Source: Gemmatimonadaceae bacterium
Lineage (GTDB): Bacteria; Gemmatimonadota; Gemmatimonadetes; Gemmatimonadales; Gemmatimonadaceae
DNA: 64,000 nt
Direction: 5' to 3'
Assembly (NCBI GenBank): GCA_035606695.1
Contig: DATNEW010000023.1
Span: forward strand, 62,001 to 126,000
The notes beneath the pieces were generated by a model. The model searched no databases. It was not told the DNA's origin and saw nothing but the letters and a program-made list of their open reading frames with translations. This document shows, in pieces, positions 17,651 to 26,241 of this stretch (its first letter is position 1; each line of letters starts with the position of its first letter). The translations under genes were made by a program, and so were the position numbers.

Positions 17651-18121
17651 CTACTTCTGTATCGCATACACGAACGTATTCGTGTTCTTCCCATCGAGCT
17701 CGCTCAACGTCAGCGTGCCCGTGCTCGCCCACGTTGCCGTGAACGTCGATGGCGGAATGTCGAGCGTGTTGGTGAACGTCACGACGTTGCCCGACAGCGC
17801 CCACGTACCTGTGGTGGTGTCGACGAACACCGACACGTCGCCCGGCACCGTTTGCCGAAAGGTCTCGACCGCGAGATACTTTCCGTCGGACGTCAGCGCC
17901 ATGCTGCCGGCGGTGACTTCCCAGGTGAAACCCGAATCCGCGATGACGGCAACAGGAAGCGCCTTCGTGTTGATCGTCGAGATCGCGTACGTGCCGGCCG
18001 GGGACGTTGTCGGCGGCGGACTGGTGGTCGTGCCGCTGCTCGTCGGTGCGTCGCCGCCGCACGCGACGACGCCGACGACGGCCCCGGCCAGCACGCACGC
18101 CACTAACGCGCGCATGCGCAT
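17651..18121 (-). CDS. Small lipoprotein, unknown function
   Basis: A 156-residue protein with a lipoprotein leader (MRMRALVACVLAGAVVGVVACGGD), a Thr/Ser/Pro-rich linker, then a beta-rich domain (about 45-155) with repeated Thr/Val strands such as GTWALSGNVVTFTNT and a C-terminal FVYAIQK. I do not recognise the family, although the fold pattern resembles small lipocalin-like domains of Gemmatimonadota. Starts at 18163, 18121 and 18115 are possible. The preferred start lies only about 30 bases from the divergent cupredoxin start. Confidence 0.65.
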   Translation of the reverse strand: MRMRALVACVLAGAVVGVVACGGDAPTSSGTTTSPPPTTSPAGTYAISTINTKALPVAVIADSGFTWEVTAGSMALTSDGKYLAVETFRQTVPGDVSVFVDTTTGTWALSGNVVTFTNTLDIPPSTFTATWASTGTLTLSELDGKNTNTFVYAIQK

Positions 18122-18152
18122 GAGCGTCAAACTTCGTGGTCCAGTCGCGTCA

Positions 18153-18551
18153 ATGTCTATCATGCGTTCACTCTCCTGCTTCCGTGCATCCGTGCGTGCT
18201 CCCGCTCTGACGTTGCTGCTCGTCGCATCCGTGTCGTGCGGATCGGACACTGCCTCGCCGACTCCGCCGCCATCGACCAACAAGACCTACGACATCGCGA
18301 CGTTCGGTGAAACGTTCTTGCCGACCTCTCAAACGATTGCCGCCGGCGACACCGTCCGCTGGACCTTCGCGGTCGCCGCCGACAACCTCGGCCACAACGT
18401 ACTGTTCAAGCCTCGCCTCGCCGGCGCACCGCCCGACATTCCAACGGAAGTCCGTTCCGGCACTCGCAGCCTGCAATTCACGGCGAAGGGCGACTTCAAC
18501 TACGTCTGCGATCTACACGGCGGCATGACGGGCGAAATCATCGTGCAGTGA
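18153..18551 (+). CDS. Cupredoxin-domain lipoprotein (plastocyanin/azurin type)
   Basis: A 132-residue exported blue-copper-like protein. The leader ends at the lipobox LVASVSCGSD. The domain shows the type-1 copper ligands in order: His in DNLGHNVLF, then Cys, His and Met in VCDLHGGMTGEIIV. ATG codons at 18153 and 18162 are both possible. It could carry electrons in the periplasm, but no clear redox partner is adjacent. Its start nearly overlaps that of the divergent lipoprotein gene. Confidence 0.82.
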   Translation: MSIMRSLSCFRASVRAPALTLLLVASVSCGSDTASPTPPPSTNKTYDIATFGETFLPTSQTIAAGDTVRWTFAVAADNLGHNVLFKPRLAGAPPDIPTEVRSGTRSLQFTAKGDFNYVCDLHGGMTGEIIVQ

Positions 18552-18566
18552 CGCAGTCGTGCTCGG

Positions 18567-19895
18567 TCAGCGCGTCACACCGAGCATGTTCGCTTGCCAC
18601 GTCGGGAAGATGAAATCGAGGTTCGGATTCCCCAGCCGGTTCTGCACGATCTCCGACAGAATGTCTCGATAGTCCGTTCCGACGACCAGGTCCTGCCCGG
18701 CCTCGAGGTTGGCGTGGTCGAGCGATTTCCAATTCTGTGTCAACACCCGGCCGCCCGCGATGTTGTTGCCCATCGCGAACATCACCGTGCCGCGGCCATG
18801 GTCGGTGCCCTGGCTGGCGTTCTCCCGCACGTTGCGGCCGAACTCCGACATCGCGATGACCGTGACGTTGAAGCCGCCCGGCGCGATGACGTCCGCGTAG
18901 AACGCGGCCAGCGAGTTTGAGAAATCTTGCATGAGCGTTTTCATACCGCCGCCGACGGCGCCCTGCGACGCATGCGTATCCCACCCGCCGATGTCGATCT
19001 GCGCCGCCTCGATGCCGACGTCGTTCTTGATCAACACCGCCACCGAGCGCAGCGCGCGGCCGAACGCGCTCGTCGGATACGTGACGTTGTTCGCCGGCTT
19101 GTAGCCCGTGAAGTTCACCGACTTGAGCAGGCTCACGGTGTTGATCGCGTCCAACGCCGCGGACTTGAGCGGCTCGTCGGCGACCTGATAATCGCCTTCG
19201 AGAATCGTCGTGCGCGCGGCGGCCGTGGTCGACGTTCCACCGATCGTGAAGTTCGTCGGATCGGCGATCGGCAGCGTGTGCGTCGGAAACAGCGTGCCGC
19301 CGGTGGGCGCCACGAGTGTCTTCTGCAACCCGTTCGCGACTCCAATGCCGCGAAGCAGCGCGTCGGGTTTGAGCGGCGGAATGCTCGCCAGATGGCGGCC
19401 CAGCCAGCCGGTGATGATCGTTGGATCGGCCGGCTTGCCGACTTCCATGAACCGCTGCGCGTCGAAGTGCGAGCGCGTGTTGTTCGTCTGAATGCCCACG
19501 CCGTGCGCGATCAACAGATCCTTCGCGGCGAACGCCGGCATCAGGCCGCCGGTGCCGTCGCCGCCCACCATCGCCGGCGCGATCGCGAATTGGTTGTCGA
19601 GCGCGAACGCGAAGCCATTGCCCGGACGCGCGAAGCCGATCGTCGGCCGCGAGGTATAGTAGGCGTCGTCCAGGAACGGATAGACGATGCTCAGACCGTC
19701 GGCGCCGCCGCGCTGGAAGATCGAGACGATGATATCGCGATTGGACGCATGGTTCTTCGCCATCACGATCTTCGGCAGCCACGCCGGGAACATCGACGCC
19801 GCGGTAAATGTCGCCGCCGCGCCCAGAAAGCTGCGGCGCGACAACTCGTTGTATTCCTGACAGCCGCAGCTCTCGTCGTGCAGTTCGTCTGACAT
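18567..19895 (-). CDS. DUF1501 protein, Tat-exported sulfatase-like
   Basis: A 442-residue protein. A Tat signal (LSRRSFLGAAATFTAASMFPAWLP) precedes the DUF1501 domain, which starts with DIIVSIFQRGGADGLSIVYPF and contains FDAQRFMEVG, IGGWDTHA and the C-terminal GTDHGRGTVMFAMG and GTDYRDILSEI motifs. The family is related to alkaline phosphatase/sulfatase folds and is almost always encoded beside DUF1800, as here. Its substrate is unknown. An N-terminal Cys-x-Cys (SCGCQ) precedes the Tat motif. Confidence 0.88.
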   Translation of the reverse strand: MSDELHDESCGCQEYNELSRRSFLGAAATFTAASMFPAWLPKIVMAKNHASNRDIIVSIFQRGGADGLSIVYPFLDDAYYTSRPTIGFARPGNGFAFALDNQFAIAPAMVGGDGTGGLMPAFAAKDLLIAHGVGIQTNNTRSHFDAQRFMEVGKPADPTIITGWLGRHLASIPPLKPDALLRGIGVANGLQKTLVAPTGGTLFPTHTLPIADPTNFTIGGTSTTAAARTTILEGDYQVADEPLKSAALDAINTVSLLKSVNFTGYKPANNVTYPTSAFGRALRSVAVLIKNDVGIEAAQIDIGGWDTHASQGAVGGGMKTLMQDFSNSLAAFYADVIAPGGFNVTVIAMSEFGRNVRENASQGTDHGRGTVMFAMGNNIAGGRVLTQNWKSLDHANLEAGQDLVVGTDYRDILSEIVQNRLGNPNLDFIFPTWQANMLGVTR

Positions 19896-19937
19896 CGATC
19901 CGTATCTCCCGGTCAGCGCCTAAGACCGCCTAGTACC

Positions 19938-21503
19938 CTAGTACCACTGAAACGCGTTGGCGCTGATCGCCAACGCGATCAGCTCGCGCGTTTTCGCGTC
20001 GGTGAGTGTCGCCGTGCCCGCGTAGTTGAGCAGCGCCGTGCTCGTGACGCTCGGGATCTCGCCGCCAAAGAAGTTCTGATTGATCAGATCGACCGCGTTC
20101 GCGGGCGAGCCGGCTTTGTAGGGCGTGAGGTCCACCGCCAGCGTCACCGTGGAATTGAACTGCGACATCGCCGTGCCGAACTGCCAGCGGGGAAGAATGT
20201 TGCCCGCCCAGTACTCGAGCTTGTCGGGAAATCCGTCCGGCGTATCCCACGAGAAAATCAGGTGGCCGAGCGTGTTGAGCTGCGTCGTGATGGCGGAGAA
20301 TGAGAAGACGGTCGGCGTGAGCGCGCGCACCGCCGACACCGCGAAATGGAACGGCCGCTTGAGCTTCATCGGCGCCTGCGGAATCCAGCTGTCGTTGAGC
20401 ATGGCGCGGAGCATCGCCTTGATGTCGCCGCCCGTCGCGCGATATACCGCCGCGATCGCGCCCACCTGCGCATCGCTCGGGCTGGGCGTCACCATCCAAC
20501 GCAGCAGCTTCGTCGCGATGAACCGCGCCGTGCTCGGATGATTCACCAGCATGTCGAGCACCTGCTCGCCTTCCTGCTGGCCGGCCGCGCCCGACGCACC
20601 CTTGATCGTCGTCCCGAGAAAAACCTTGTCGCCGGTGTCGTGCAGCGCCGCATTGAAGACGAAATCGCCCGAGTTATTGACCGTCCACCCCGTGAGCACG
20701 CGTGACAACTCGGCGACGTCGTTCTGCGTGTAGCCCCCGTCGACGCCGAGGGTGTGGAGCTCCATGATCTCGCGCGCGTAGTTCTGATTGGGGGCCTTCG
20801 AGCTGCTCACGTTCTGATCGAGATACACCATCATCGACGCCGAATGCGCGCTCGCCTTGAGCAGTTGCGGGAACGTCGACATCGCGTACTTGCGAATGAC
20901 GTCGCGCTGATCGGCGACGAGCAGGGTCTGCACCTTGTCGATGTCCTGATTGAAATGATCCGACCAGAACTCGACCATGCGTTGATACAACTGCCGCTGC
21001 GAGAATGCCGAGCGGTAGATGGTAGACTCGCGCAGCTGGTTGAAGACGTCGTTCACGTTCGTCGACGACGCGCGCAGCACGCTCGACGGCTGCGCCATCA
21101 GCGGATACTTGGCGGCGATCGCCGACTCGACCACGGAGTCGTCGATGCGCTGATAATTGAGTTGATGATTCAGGTAGCCGTCCCAGCCCATCGCCTCGGC
21201 CTGGCGCACGTCGCCCGCGGTCATGCCCATCGTCACGCGGCGAATGAGGCGGCTCAGTCCGCCCGTGTCCCACTCGGCGAAGGCGGCGACGTCTTCGCTT
21301 GGCTCGATGACGCCGGTGTCGACGGGCGCCGCGGGCTCGATCGGCTTTCGCCGCCGCGACCGACCCTGCGCGCGGAGACGTTTCGGAAGCAGTGTCGCGG
21401 CGGCCAGAGCGCCGAAGAAAACGAAGGAGCGGCGGTGCTTCAGCGGCGTCCGTTCAGACGGTTCCGCGATCGGACGGTCGATGTCCGGCGCTGGCGTGGC
21501 CAT
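19938..21503 (-). CDS. DUF1800 protein, partner of DUF1501
   Basis: A 521-residue protein starting at ATG 21503, which has GTGAGG 5 bases upstream; the ATG at 21521 is less likely. KHRRSFVFFGALAAATLLP near the N-terminus resembles a Tat or membrane leader. The DUF1800 domain shows LIRRVTMGMT, MVEFWSDHFN, NYAREIMELHTLGVDGGYTQNDVAELSRVLTGW and FIATKLLRWMV. It lies 42 bases upstream of the DUF1501 gene, so the two form an operon. The pair is widespread but its biochemical role is not established. Confidence 0.87.
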   Translation of the reverse strand: MATPAPDIDRPIAEPSERTPLKHRRSFVFFGALAAATLLPKRLRAQGRSRRRKPIEPAAPVDTGVIEPSEDVAAFAEWDTGGLSRLIRRVTMGMTAGDVRQAEAMGWDGYLNHQLNYQRIDDSVVESAIAAKYPLMAQPSSVLRASSTNVNDVFNQLRESTIYRSAFSQRQLYQRMVEFWSDHFNQDIDKVQTLLVADQRDVIRKYAMSTFPQLLKASAHSASMMVYLDQNVSSSKAPNQNYAREIMELHTLGVDGGYTQNDVAELSRVLTGWTVNNSGDFVFNAALHDTGDKVFLGTTIKGASGAAGQQEGEQVLDMLVNHPSTARFIATKLLRWMVTPSPSDAQVGAIAAVYRATGGDIKAMLRAMLNDSWIPQAPMKLKRPFHFAVSAVRALTPTVFSFSAITTQLNTLGHLIFSWDTPDGFPDKLEYWAGNILPRWQFGTAMSQFNSTVTLAVDLTPYKAGSPANAVDLINQNFFGGEIPSVTSTALLNYAGTATLTDAKTRELIALAISANAFQWY

Positions 21504-21735
21504 GGAGTCCTCACCCGGCATGAAAGTCGAAACGACTCGAGCGGCTGCAAGATATGACGGCGACGCTCGGCGGACGTGAGCGAGATCACAAGGTCTCGCC
21601 GTCGCATCCTTGGGCGTTTCATGACAGACGTTCAGACTCCGGCCGTGTTAACACCGGTCACATGAAATGGGTCCGGAGGCGGCCGGGTTGTCAATCGCCC
21701 TTACAAGGACGAGCGCCATCGCGCATAGTGTGGGC

Positions 21736-22143
21736 ATGCGAATCCTCATGCTTCACACCATCGCGTCGCTGGCGGTCGCCATGCCCGCCGCGGCGCACGC
21801 GCAAAAGCCGTCAAAGGGCTGGAAGGAGATCGGCAAGACGTCGGCCGGCAACATCGTTTCCTTCAATCCGGCGAGCGTGAAAAAATCGAAGGGCATCACG
21901 TCGGCCACGCTGCAGGTGACGTTCACCACGCCGACCACCGTCGGCAACGACAAGTGGTACCTGTCGCGCCACGAGGCGATGTTCGACTGCGCGAAGCACA
22001 CGATCGCGTCGAAGTTGAACGTCTACTATGGCGATCCGAAGGCGACGAAGGTTGTCAAGCGCGACGTGATCAAGATTCCGGGATTTGGCCCGGCGATCGG
22101 CGGCTCGATGGCGCAGGTGGCGATGGATTACTTCTGTAAGTAG
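21736..22143 (+). CDS. Secreted surface-adhesin-E-like small protein
   Basis: A 135-residue protein with a signal peptide (1-22, cleaved after AAAHA). The mature part begins KGWKEIGKTSAGNIVSFNPASVKKSKG and continues with paired beta strands and two Cys residues (MFDCAKH and DYFCK) that could form a disulfide. This pattern resembles the surface-adhesin protein E/CNP1-like families, assigned tentatively. A CATAGT box 6 bases before the ATG suggests a leaderless transcript. A REP element follows the stop. Confidence 0.65.
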   Translation: MRILMLHTIASLAVAMPAAAHAQKPSKGWKEIGKTSAGNIVSFNPASVKKSKGITSATLQVTFTTPTTVGNDKWYLSRHEAMFDCAKHTIASKLNVYYGDPKATKVVKRDVIKIPGFGPAIGGSMAQVAMDYFCK

Positions 22144-22161
22144 CGAAGTAGCGACAGACCC

Positions 22162-22261
22162 GTCATCTCGATGGAGCGAAGCGACCGAGGGATCTAACGT
22201 CCGGGTAGAGTGGACAGCCCTCGTACCGCTACGGCAGATCCCTCGCTTCACTCGGGATGAC
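22162..22261. repeat. REP-like palindromic element, copy 2, invading the 3' end of the DUF2779 gene
   Basis: Outer arms GTCATCTCGATGGAGCGAAG and GCTTCACTCGGGATGAC enclose GAGGGATCTA and AGATCCCTC. The minus-strand nuclease gene reads into it for its last ten or so codons (VIPSEARDLP) and stops at TAG inside the element. Confidence 0.82.
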
Positions 22262-23737
22262 AGCCAGTCGCATCAGACGCTCCTCCAACGCCACCATCGC
22301 CTGCGTATCGAGTTTACAATACTCTAATAACGCACCGCGAAGCTCGCGGCGCTCCTCCTCGCTCATCGCGCCGCGCTCGAAGATCATGCGCGAGAGCTGG
22401 AGCTGCGCCGTCTCGCCCTCGGCGATCGCCAGTCCGGAGTAGGACAGCTCGGGGACGAGCGCGGGCAAGACTTTCTTCAGGCTGAACGAGCCGTGAAACT
22501 CCGGATGATAGACGTTCTCGCGCACGATCGGCAGAAGATCGACCAGCGACTCGGCGATGGCGAACAACTCCGTCGCGTCGTCGGGGCACGCGACCGCAAC
22601 GCGACGGATGCAATCCCGCTCGAACGTGGAGAAGTACGCCGTGACCGTGCGCGCACCGCGACACGCGGCGAGAATCGCGCGCGCCGCCTCCGGACGCGGA
22701 TCGCCCTCGCCGTCGAACAACCATTCGTGATGCCGCACGCGGCCGTCAGGATCAACGACGTGGCAGCTCAGCTGAACCGGGATCTGATCGTAGGGACGAC
22801 AGCCCGTCCAGCGCGGAATGGCCGGTTGCACCGTCTCGAAATCGAGATGTGCCACCGGCCGAGCGAGTGATGACAGCGCGCGAATGAGCGCGTCGCGCTC
22901 GACGACGACGTCTCCCTGCCGCACCGCACGACGCTGCCGCGCGCCGATCGCGCTGAGCTTCACGTCGTCGGGCAGTTGATCGATCGTCTGATACCCCTGC
23001 GACACGAGCGTGTCCGCCTTCTTGCCAATGCGATACAGCGTGCTCACGTGGTGCCGCGGCAGCTCGGGCCAGCAGCGATCGGTGAACGGGCACGCACGCG
23101 GTTTCGAGCAATGATCCCCCGTCGCGGCGTCGGGGACCTGTGACTCGCCGGCGACGCGCACGAGATCGGCGAGCGCGCCGTCGATCCCGTCCAGCAGCTC
23201 GCGCACGTCAGCCGTCACGTCCTCGCGCACGAACAGATTGGAGAGATCCGGATACTCGCACTCGCGATTGAGGCGCATGATCTCGTAGCGCGTCACGTCG
23301 ACGCCCGCGGCACGCATCACCGCTGCCTGAATAGCGATGTCCGGCACGTGCTCGGCGGCGCTCACCGACGTCGATGCCTTGACCTCGATGAGATTCCACC
23401 CGTCGCCGTTGCGCTCGAGAATGTCGGTGAACACGAGCGTGGCGCCGGCGAGAAACGCGGCCTCGTAGATCACGCGCAGATTCGGCATCGCCATCGCGGC
23501 GCGCGTCTCGGCCAATCGCGCCGCGATGCTGCGATTGCCGCCCGCGATCAGCAGCCCACCCGGCACGTACTCGCGCGCGAGCGCGCCGACCTGCGTGCCC
23601 TCGCGCAGCCGGTACTGTACCGCCGGCGACTCGCGTAATTCCGCGGCGGCGTTGTCGTTGATCTCCCACCACAAACGCTTGTGACACTGCAGACCGGCGA
23701 GCGCGGTCTTTTTCGACAGGACGTAGTCGCTCAGCAT
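22229..23737 (-). CDS. DUF2779/RecB-like nuclease-domain protein
   Basis: A 502-residue protein. The N-terminal half looks like a PD-(D/E)xK/Cas4-RecB domain: LQCHKRLWWE near residue 20, FTDILERNGDGWNLIEVKAST with the E-x-K catalytic pattern, and a Cys cluster (HCSKPRACPFTDRCW) that could hold an Fe-S centre with an earlier Cys. The C-terminal half is DUF2779, an RNase H-like domain with AHLDFETVQPAIPRWTGCRPYDQIP and YCKLDTQAMVALEERL. Such proteins are presumed DNA or RNA nucleases, but their role is unproven. The last residues are REP-encoded, so the original stop has probably been replaced. Confidence 0.8.
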   Translation of the reverse strand: MLSDYVLSKKTALAGLQCHKRLWWEINDNAAAELRESPAVQYRLREGTQVGALAREYVPGGLLIAGGNRSIAARLAETRAAMAMPNLRVIYEAAFLAGATLVFTDILERNGDGWNLIEVKASTSVSAAEHVPDIAIQAAVMRAAGVDVTRYEIMRLNRECEYPDLSNLFVREDVTADVRELLDGIDGALADLVRVAGESQVPDAATGDHCSKPRACPFTDRCWPELPRHHVSTLYRIGKKADTLVSQGYQTIDQLPDDVKLSAIGARQRRAVRQGDVVVERDALIRALSSLARPVAHLDFETVQPAIPRWTGCRPYDQIPVQLSCHVVDPDGRVRHHEWLFDGEGDPRPEAARAILAACRGARTVTAYFSTFERDCIRRVAVACPDDATELFAIAESLVDLLPIVRENVYHPEFHGSFSLKKVLPALVPELSYSGLAIAEGETAQLQLSRMIFERGAMSEEERRELRGALLEYCKLDTQAMVALEERLMRLAVIPSEARDLP

Positions 23738-23868
23738 AGGCCGGCAAACGTAGAATTTGGCCTGGTGTCCCGCTAGGCAAGCGCCAAACTCCCATCGTCC
23801 GTTCGCCCACTTCCCTTCCGAGCCGGGAGGCCATTAATCTGATCTTCGGCTTTTATTCGGGTGCTTCG

Positions 23869-24303
23869 ATGAAGAAGATTTGGCTTACCACCGACGGTCG
23901 GCCGCACGACTCCATTCTGGGAATTTTCACCACGGAGGGCGGGGCGAAGCGATATCGAGAGCTGCTGATCGAACGATACGCGCTTGGCAAGAATCTGAGT
24001 GTGGCGGGCAAGCCGCTCGCGTTGGATGCGGACTCGTGGCGTCTGGGGCTGGGCCCCGACGTCGTCGAACGGACGGTGGACGCCAACATCGAGTTTTTGC
24101 GCGGCGCGTGGGTCGTGAAGGTGGACGAAAGCTGCCGCATGATCGCGTGCGAGTTCTCGACCAAGCTCAAGCCGCATCAGCCGCCGGCGACGTACCGCGT
24201 AGGCATTCACCGCATCTGCCAGGCGCACGCATCGACGCCGCAAGGCGCGCTCGACATGGCGCGGAAAGCCATGATCGCGCACCTGGGGCGTTGCCGGACG
24301 TGA
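23869..24303 (+). CDS. Hypothetical protein
   Basis: A 144-residue, probably cytosolic protein with mixed charge and no signal peptide. It reads as an alpha/beta domain (KKIWLTTDGRPHDSILGIFTTEGGAKRYRELLIERYALG) followed by RGAWVVKVDESCRMIACEFS. I do not recognise it. Codon use matches its neighbours. It stands alone between divergent and convergent genes. Confidence 0.65.
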   Translation: MKKIWLTTDGRPHDSILGIFTTEGGAKRYRELLIERYALGKNLSVAGKPLALDADSWRLGLGPDVVERTVDANIEFLRGAWVVKVDESCRMIACEFSTKLKPHQPPATYRVGIHRICQAHASTPQGALDMARKAMIAHLGRCRT

Positions 24304-24338
24304 CGTGCGCTATGAGAGAATACTAATGGCGGCCGGCG

Positions 24339-25217
24339 TCATCCTTTCGGCGACGGCAAGCTGACGAGAATCGCGGTCACGACCAGGACGATCGTCGCCA
24401 CCGTGAGCTCCGTCATCGACGACCGGCGAATGCTCTTCGCCGCCGGTTCCGTGCCCAGCGTCGGCCGCTGGCGCCGCCAGTTCCATGCGCCCAGGCCGAA
24501 TACGGTCGCCACGAAGGCGAGCTTCACGATCAACGCGTACCCGTATGGCGTGGACCACAGATTCGACAGCACGTGGAGATGCCGCCAGGCGGTGATCAGC
24601 CCGAACACCACGACGACGCCGCCCATCGTCAGCGCGAGCGGCGAGAATCCGTTGACCATGTCGGCGGCGATGGCGCCGCGCCGTTCGCGTGTCGGCTCGT
24701 GGCGGAGCAGCGCACTCAGTCCCGCCAGAACGAGCACGAACAGTGTTCCGAGCCAGAGGCCCGCGGCCAGCGAGTGAATCGAGTTGATGAGCTTCGACCA
24801 TTGGCCGAGCAGCGCGAGTCGCAACCAGCCGACGACGACACCGATCGCGGCGAGCGGCCATCCGGCCTTGATGCGCGCCGACGCCAATCCGTATCCGATG
24901 AGCGCGAGCGCGAGAAAACCGAGCTGCATCATCGTCGCGGTGTCCGACGTCGCGAGCGCGGTCGCCGTCAAATGCTTTCGCGCGGCGAGTCCGGGCAGCG
25001 CGGCGAGCGCCATGATGGAGCTCAGCACGATGCCGACCAGGCCCAGGCTCGCCGCGCGGCGCGCCGCATCGTCGTAGAACGCGCGGTCGGTTTCGATCTC
25101 CCACCCGCGCAGCGCGAAGTACCGGAACCCGATCGCGCCGGCGCCCAGAAACAGCGCGACGAAGCCGATGAATTCCTTGACGGGATCGGACCATTGAAGA
25201 AGAGGTTCTGGCTGCAT
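24339..25217 (-). CDS. CopD-family membrane protein
   Basis: A 292-residue protein with eight predicted membrane segments. The CopD domain is in the second half: SIHSLAAGLWLGTLFVLVLAGL with a conserved His, then NGFSPLALTMGGVVVVFGLITAWRHL and LWSTPYGYALIVKLAFV with the typical S-x-YG motif and GAWNWRRQRP at the end. CopD proteins are linked to copper uptake into the cytoplasm. No copC is adjacent, although a cupredoxin gene lies 6 kb away. Confidence 0.82.
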   Translation of the reverse strand: MQPEPLLQWSDPVKEFIGFVALFLGAGAIGFRYFALRGWEIETDRAFYDDAARRAASLGLVGIVLSSIMALAALPGLAARKHLTATALATSDTATMMQLGFLALALIGYGLASARIKAGWPLAAIGVVVGWLRLALLGQWSKLINSIHSLAAGLWLGTLFVLVLAGLSALLRHEPTRERRGAIAADMVNGFSPLALTMGGVVVVFGLITAWRHLHVLSNLWSTPYGYALIVKLAFVATVFGLGAWNWRRQRPTLGTEPAAKSIRRSSMTELTVATIVLVVTAILVSLPSPKG

Positions 25218-25284
25218 TGCGTCAGTGCCTGTCCGCGTTCGGGTTGCGAACTCGTGCGCATGGAACGGGCCAACCGCCGCGCTG

Positions 25285-25312
25285 GTGACATGACGGGCTT
25301 CGGCCCTATGTT
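25285..25312 (+). promoter_or_regulatory. Candidate promoter giving a leaderless transcript
   Basis: GTGACA (25285-25290) and TATGTT (25307-25312) are separated by 16 bases and resemble -35 and -10 boxes. The -10 lies 6 bases before the ATG at 25319, so transcription would start at or next to the start codon. There is no Shine-Dalgarno site. Confidence 0.4.
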
Positions 25313-25318
25313 CTTCGC

Positions 25319-25702
25319 ATGTCCAAGCTCGTCACCATACTGCTGATGCTCGCGCGCACGCTCGGCGCGCTGCTCGTGCTGCTGGGAATCTCGATCTGGG
25401 TGGGCTTCGGCGGCGTGACGCCGGTCCATGCGGCGCTCGGATCGCTGTTCGTGCTCGACGCGTGGATCATCGCGCTGATCGCGCTCTTCGCGCTGCCAAA
25501 GCGATTGTTGCCGCTGCTCGTGCTCGCGCTCGGCGGCATCGTGGCGTGGCTCGGCGTGGCGCAAACCACGCTGCTCGTCGGCAGCGCGCACTGGGCCGTG
25601 CGGCTCGTGCACCTGCTGCTTGGCCTCGCCCTGCTCGGGCTGGTCGAATCGCTCGGCAAGGCGGTGCGGCTGCACCAGCGCGCCAATGATCAGCGTTCGT
25701 GA
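25319..25702 (+). CDS. Small membrane protein, unknown function
   Basis: A 127-residue protein with four hydrophobic segments (about 5-27, 38-58, 63-80, 87-107) and a short basic tail (KAVRLHQRANDQRS). No family is recognised. It overlaps the following GNAT gene by 17 bases, so the two are cotranscribed. Confidence 0.7.
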   Translation: MSKLVTILLMLARTLGALLVLLGISIWVGFGGVTPVHAALGSLFVLDAWIIALIALFALPKRLLPLLVLALGGIVAWLGVAQTTLLVGSAHWAVRLVHLLLGLALLGLVESLGKAVRLHQRANDQRS

Positions 25703-26120
25703 ATTCAAGGATACTGATTACGATTCCGTAACGGCGCTCTGGCGCGCCGCCGCCGGCGTCACCTTGCGCGACGCGGACGAGCGGACGCCGTTGACCGCGT
25801 ATCTCGCGCGCCAGCCGGGCTTGAGCTTCGTGGCCGAGGAGGACGGCGCGATCGTCGGCGCGGTGCTTTGCGGCACGGACGGGCGCCGCGGTTATTTGCA
25901 GCATCTCGCCGTGGCGTCCACGCATCGGCGCCGCGGCATCGGTCGGCGGCTGGCGGAATCGTGCACGCACGCGCTCGCGGCGCGCGGGATCATGAAGTGC
26001 CACCTGATGGTCGTGAGCGACAACGACGCGGCGCGCGCGTTCTGGATGCGGCTTGGCTGGACGCCTCGCGACGACGTCCAGCTGATGTCGCATACGGCGG
26101 GGGATTCGGCGAATGCCTAA
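25686..26120 (+). CDS. GNAT-family N-acetyltransferase
   Basis: A 144-residue acetyltransferase. ATG 25686 opens with ISVREFKDTDYDSVTALW, the typical first strand and helix of the fold. The acetyl-CoA loop is HRRRGIGRRL, preceded by LQHLAVAST, and the C-terminal SDNDAARAFWMRLGW motif is also conserved. The substrate is unknown. The longer frame to 25620 lies inside the preceding gene and is not used. A small REP-derived hairpin follows the stop. Confidence 0.87.
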   Translation: MISVREFKDTDYDSVTALWRAAAGVTLRDADERTPLTAYLARQPGLSFVAEEDGAIVGAVLCGTDGRRGYLQHLAVASTHRRRGIGRRLAESCTHALAARGIMKCHLMVVSDNDAARAFWMRLGWTPRDDVQLMSHTAGDSANA

Positions 26121-26123
26121 GCT

Positions 26124-26146
26124 GTCATCCTGAGGGTCAGGATGAC
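26124..26146. repeat. Minimal REP hairpin
   Basis: GTCATCCTGA and TCAGGATGAC form a perfect 10-bp stem with a GGG loop. It looks like the two outer ends of the dispersed REP-like element joined without the middle part, or a short relative. It lies 3 bases after the GNAT stop and may serve as its terminator. Confidence 0.65.
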
Positions 26147-26241
26147 AACCTTCTCTTCTACACGCCCAACCTGGACGCCCACCGCTTCGCGCGCGAGCTT
26201 CTCCCATCCTCTCCATCCCTTCGGACCGTTCGGAGCCGCTG

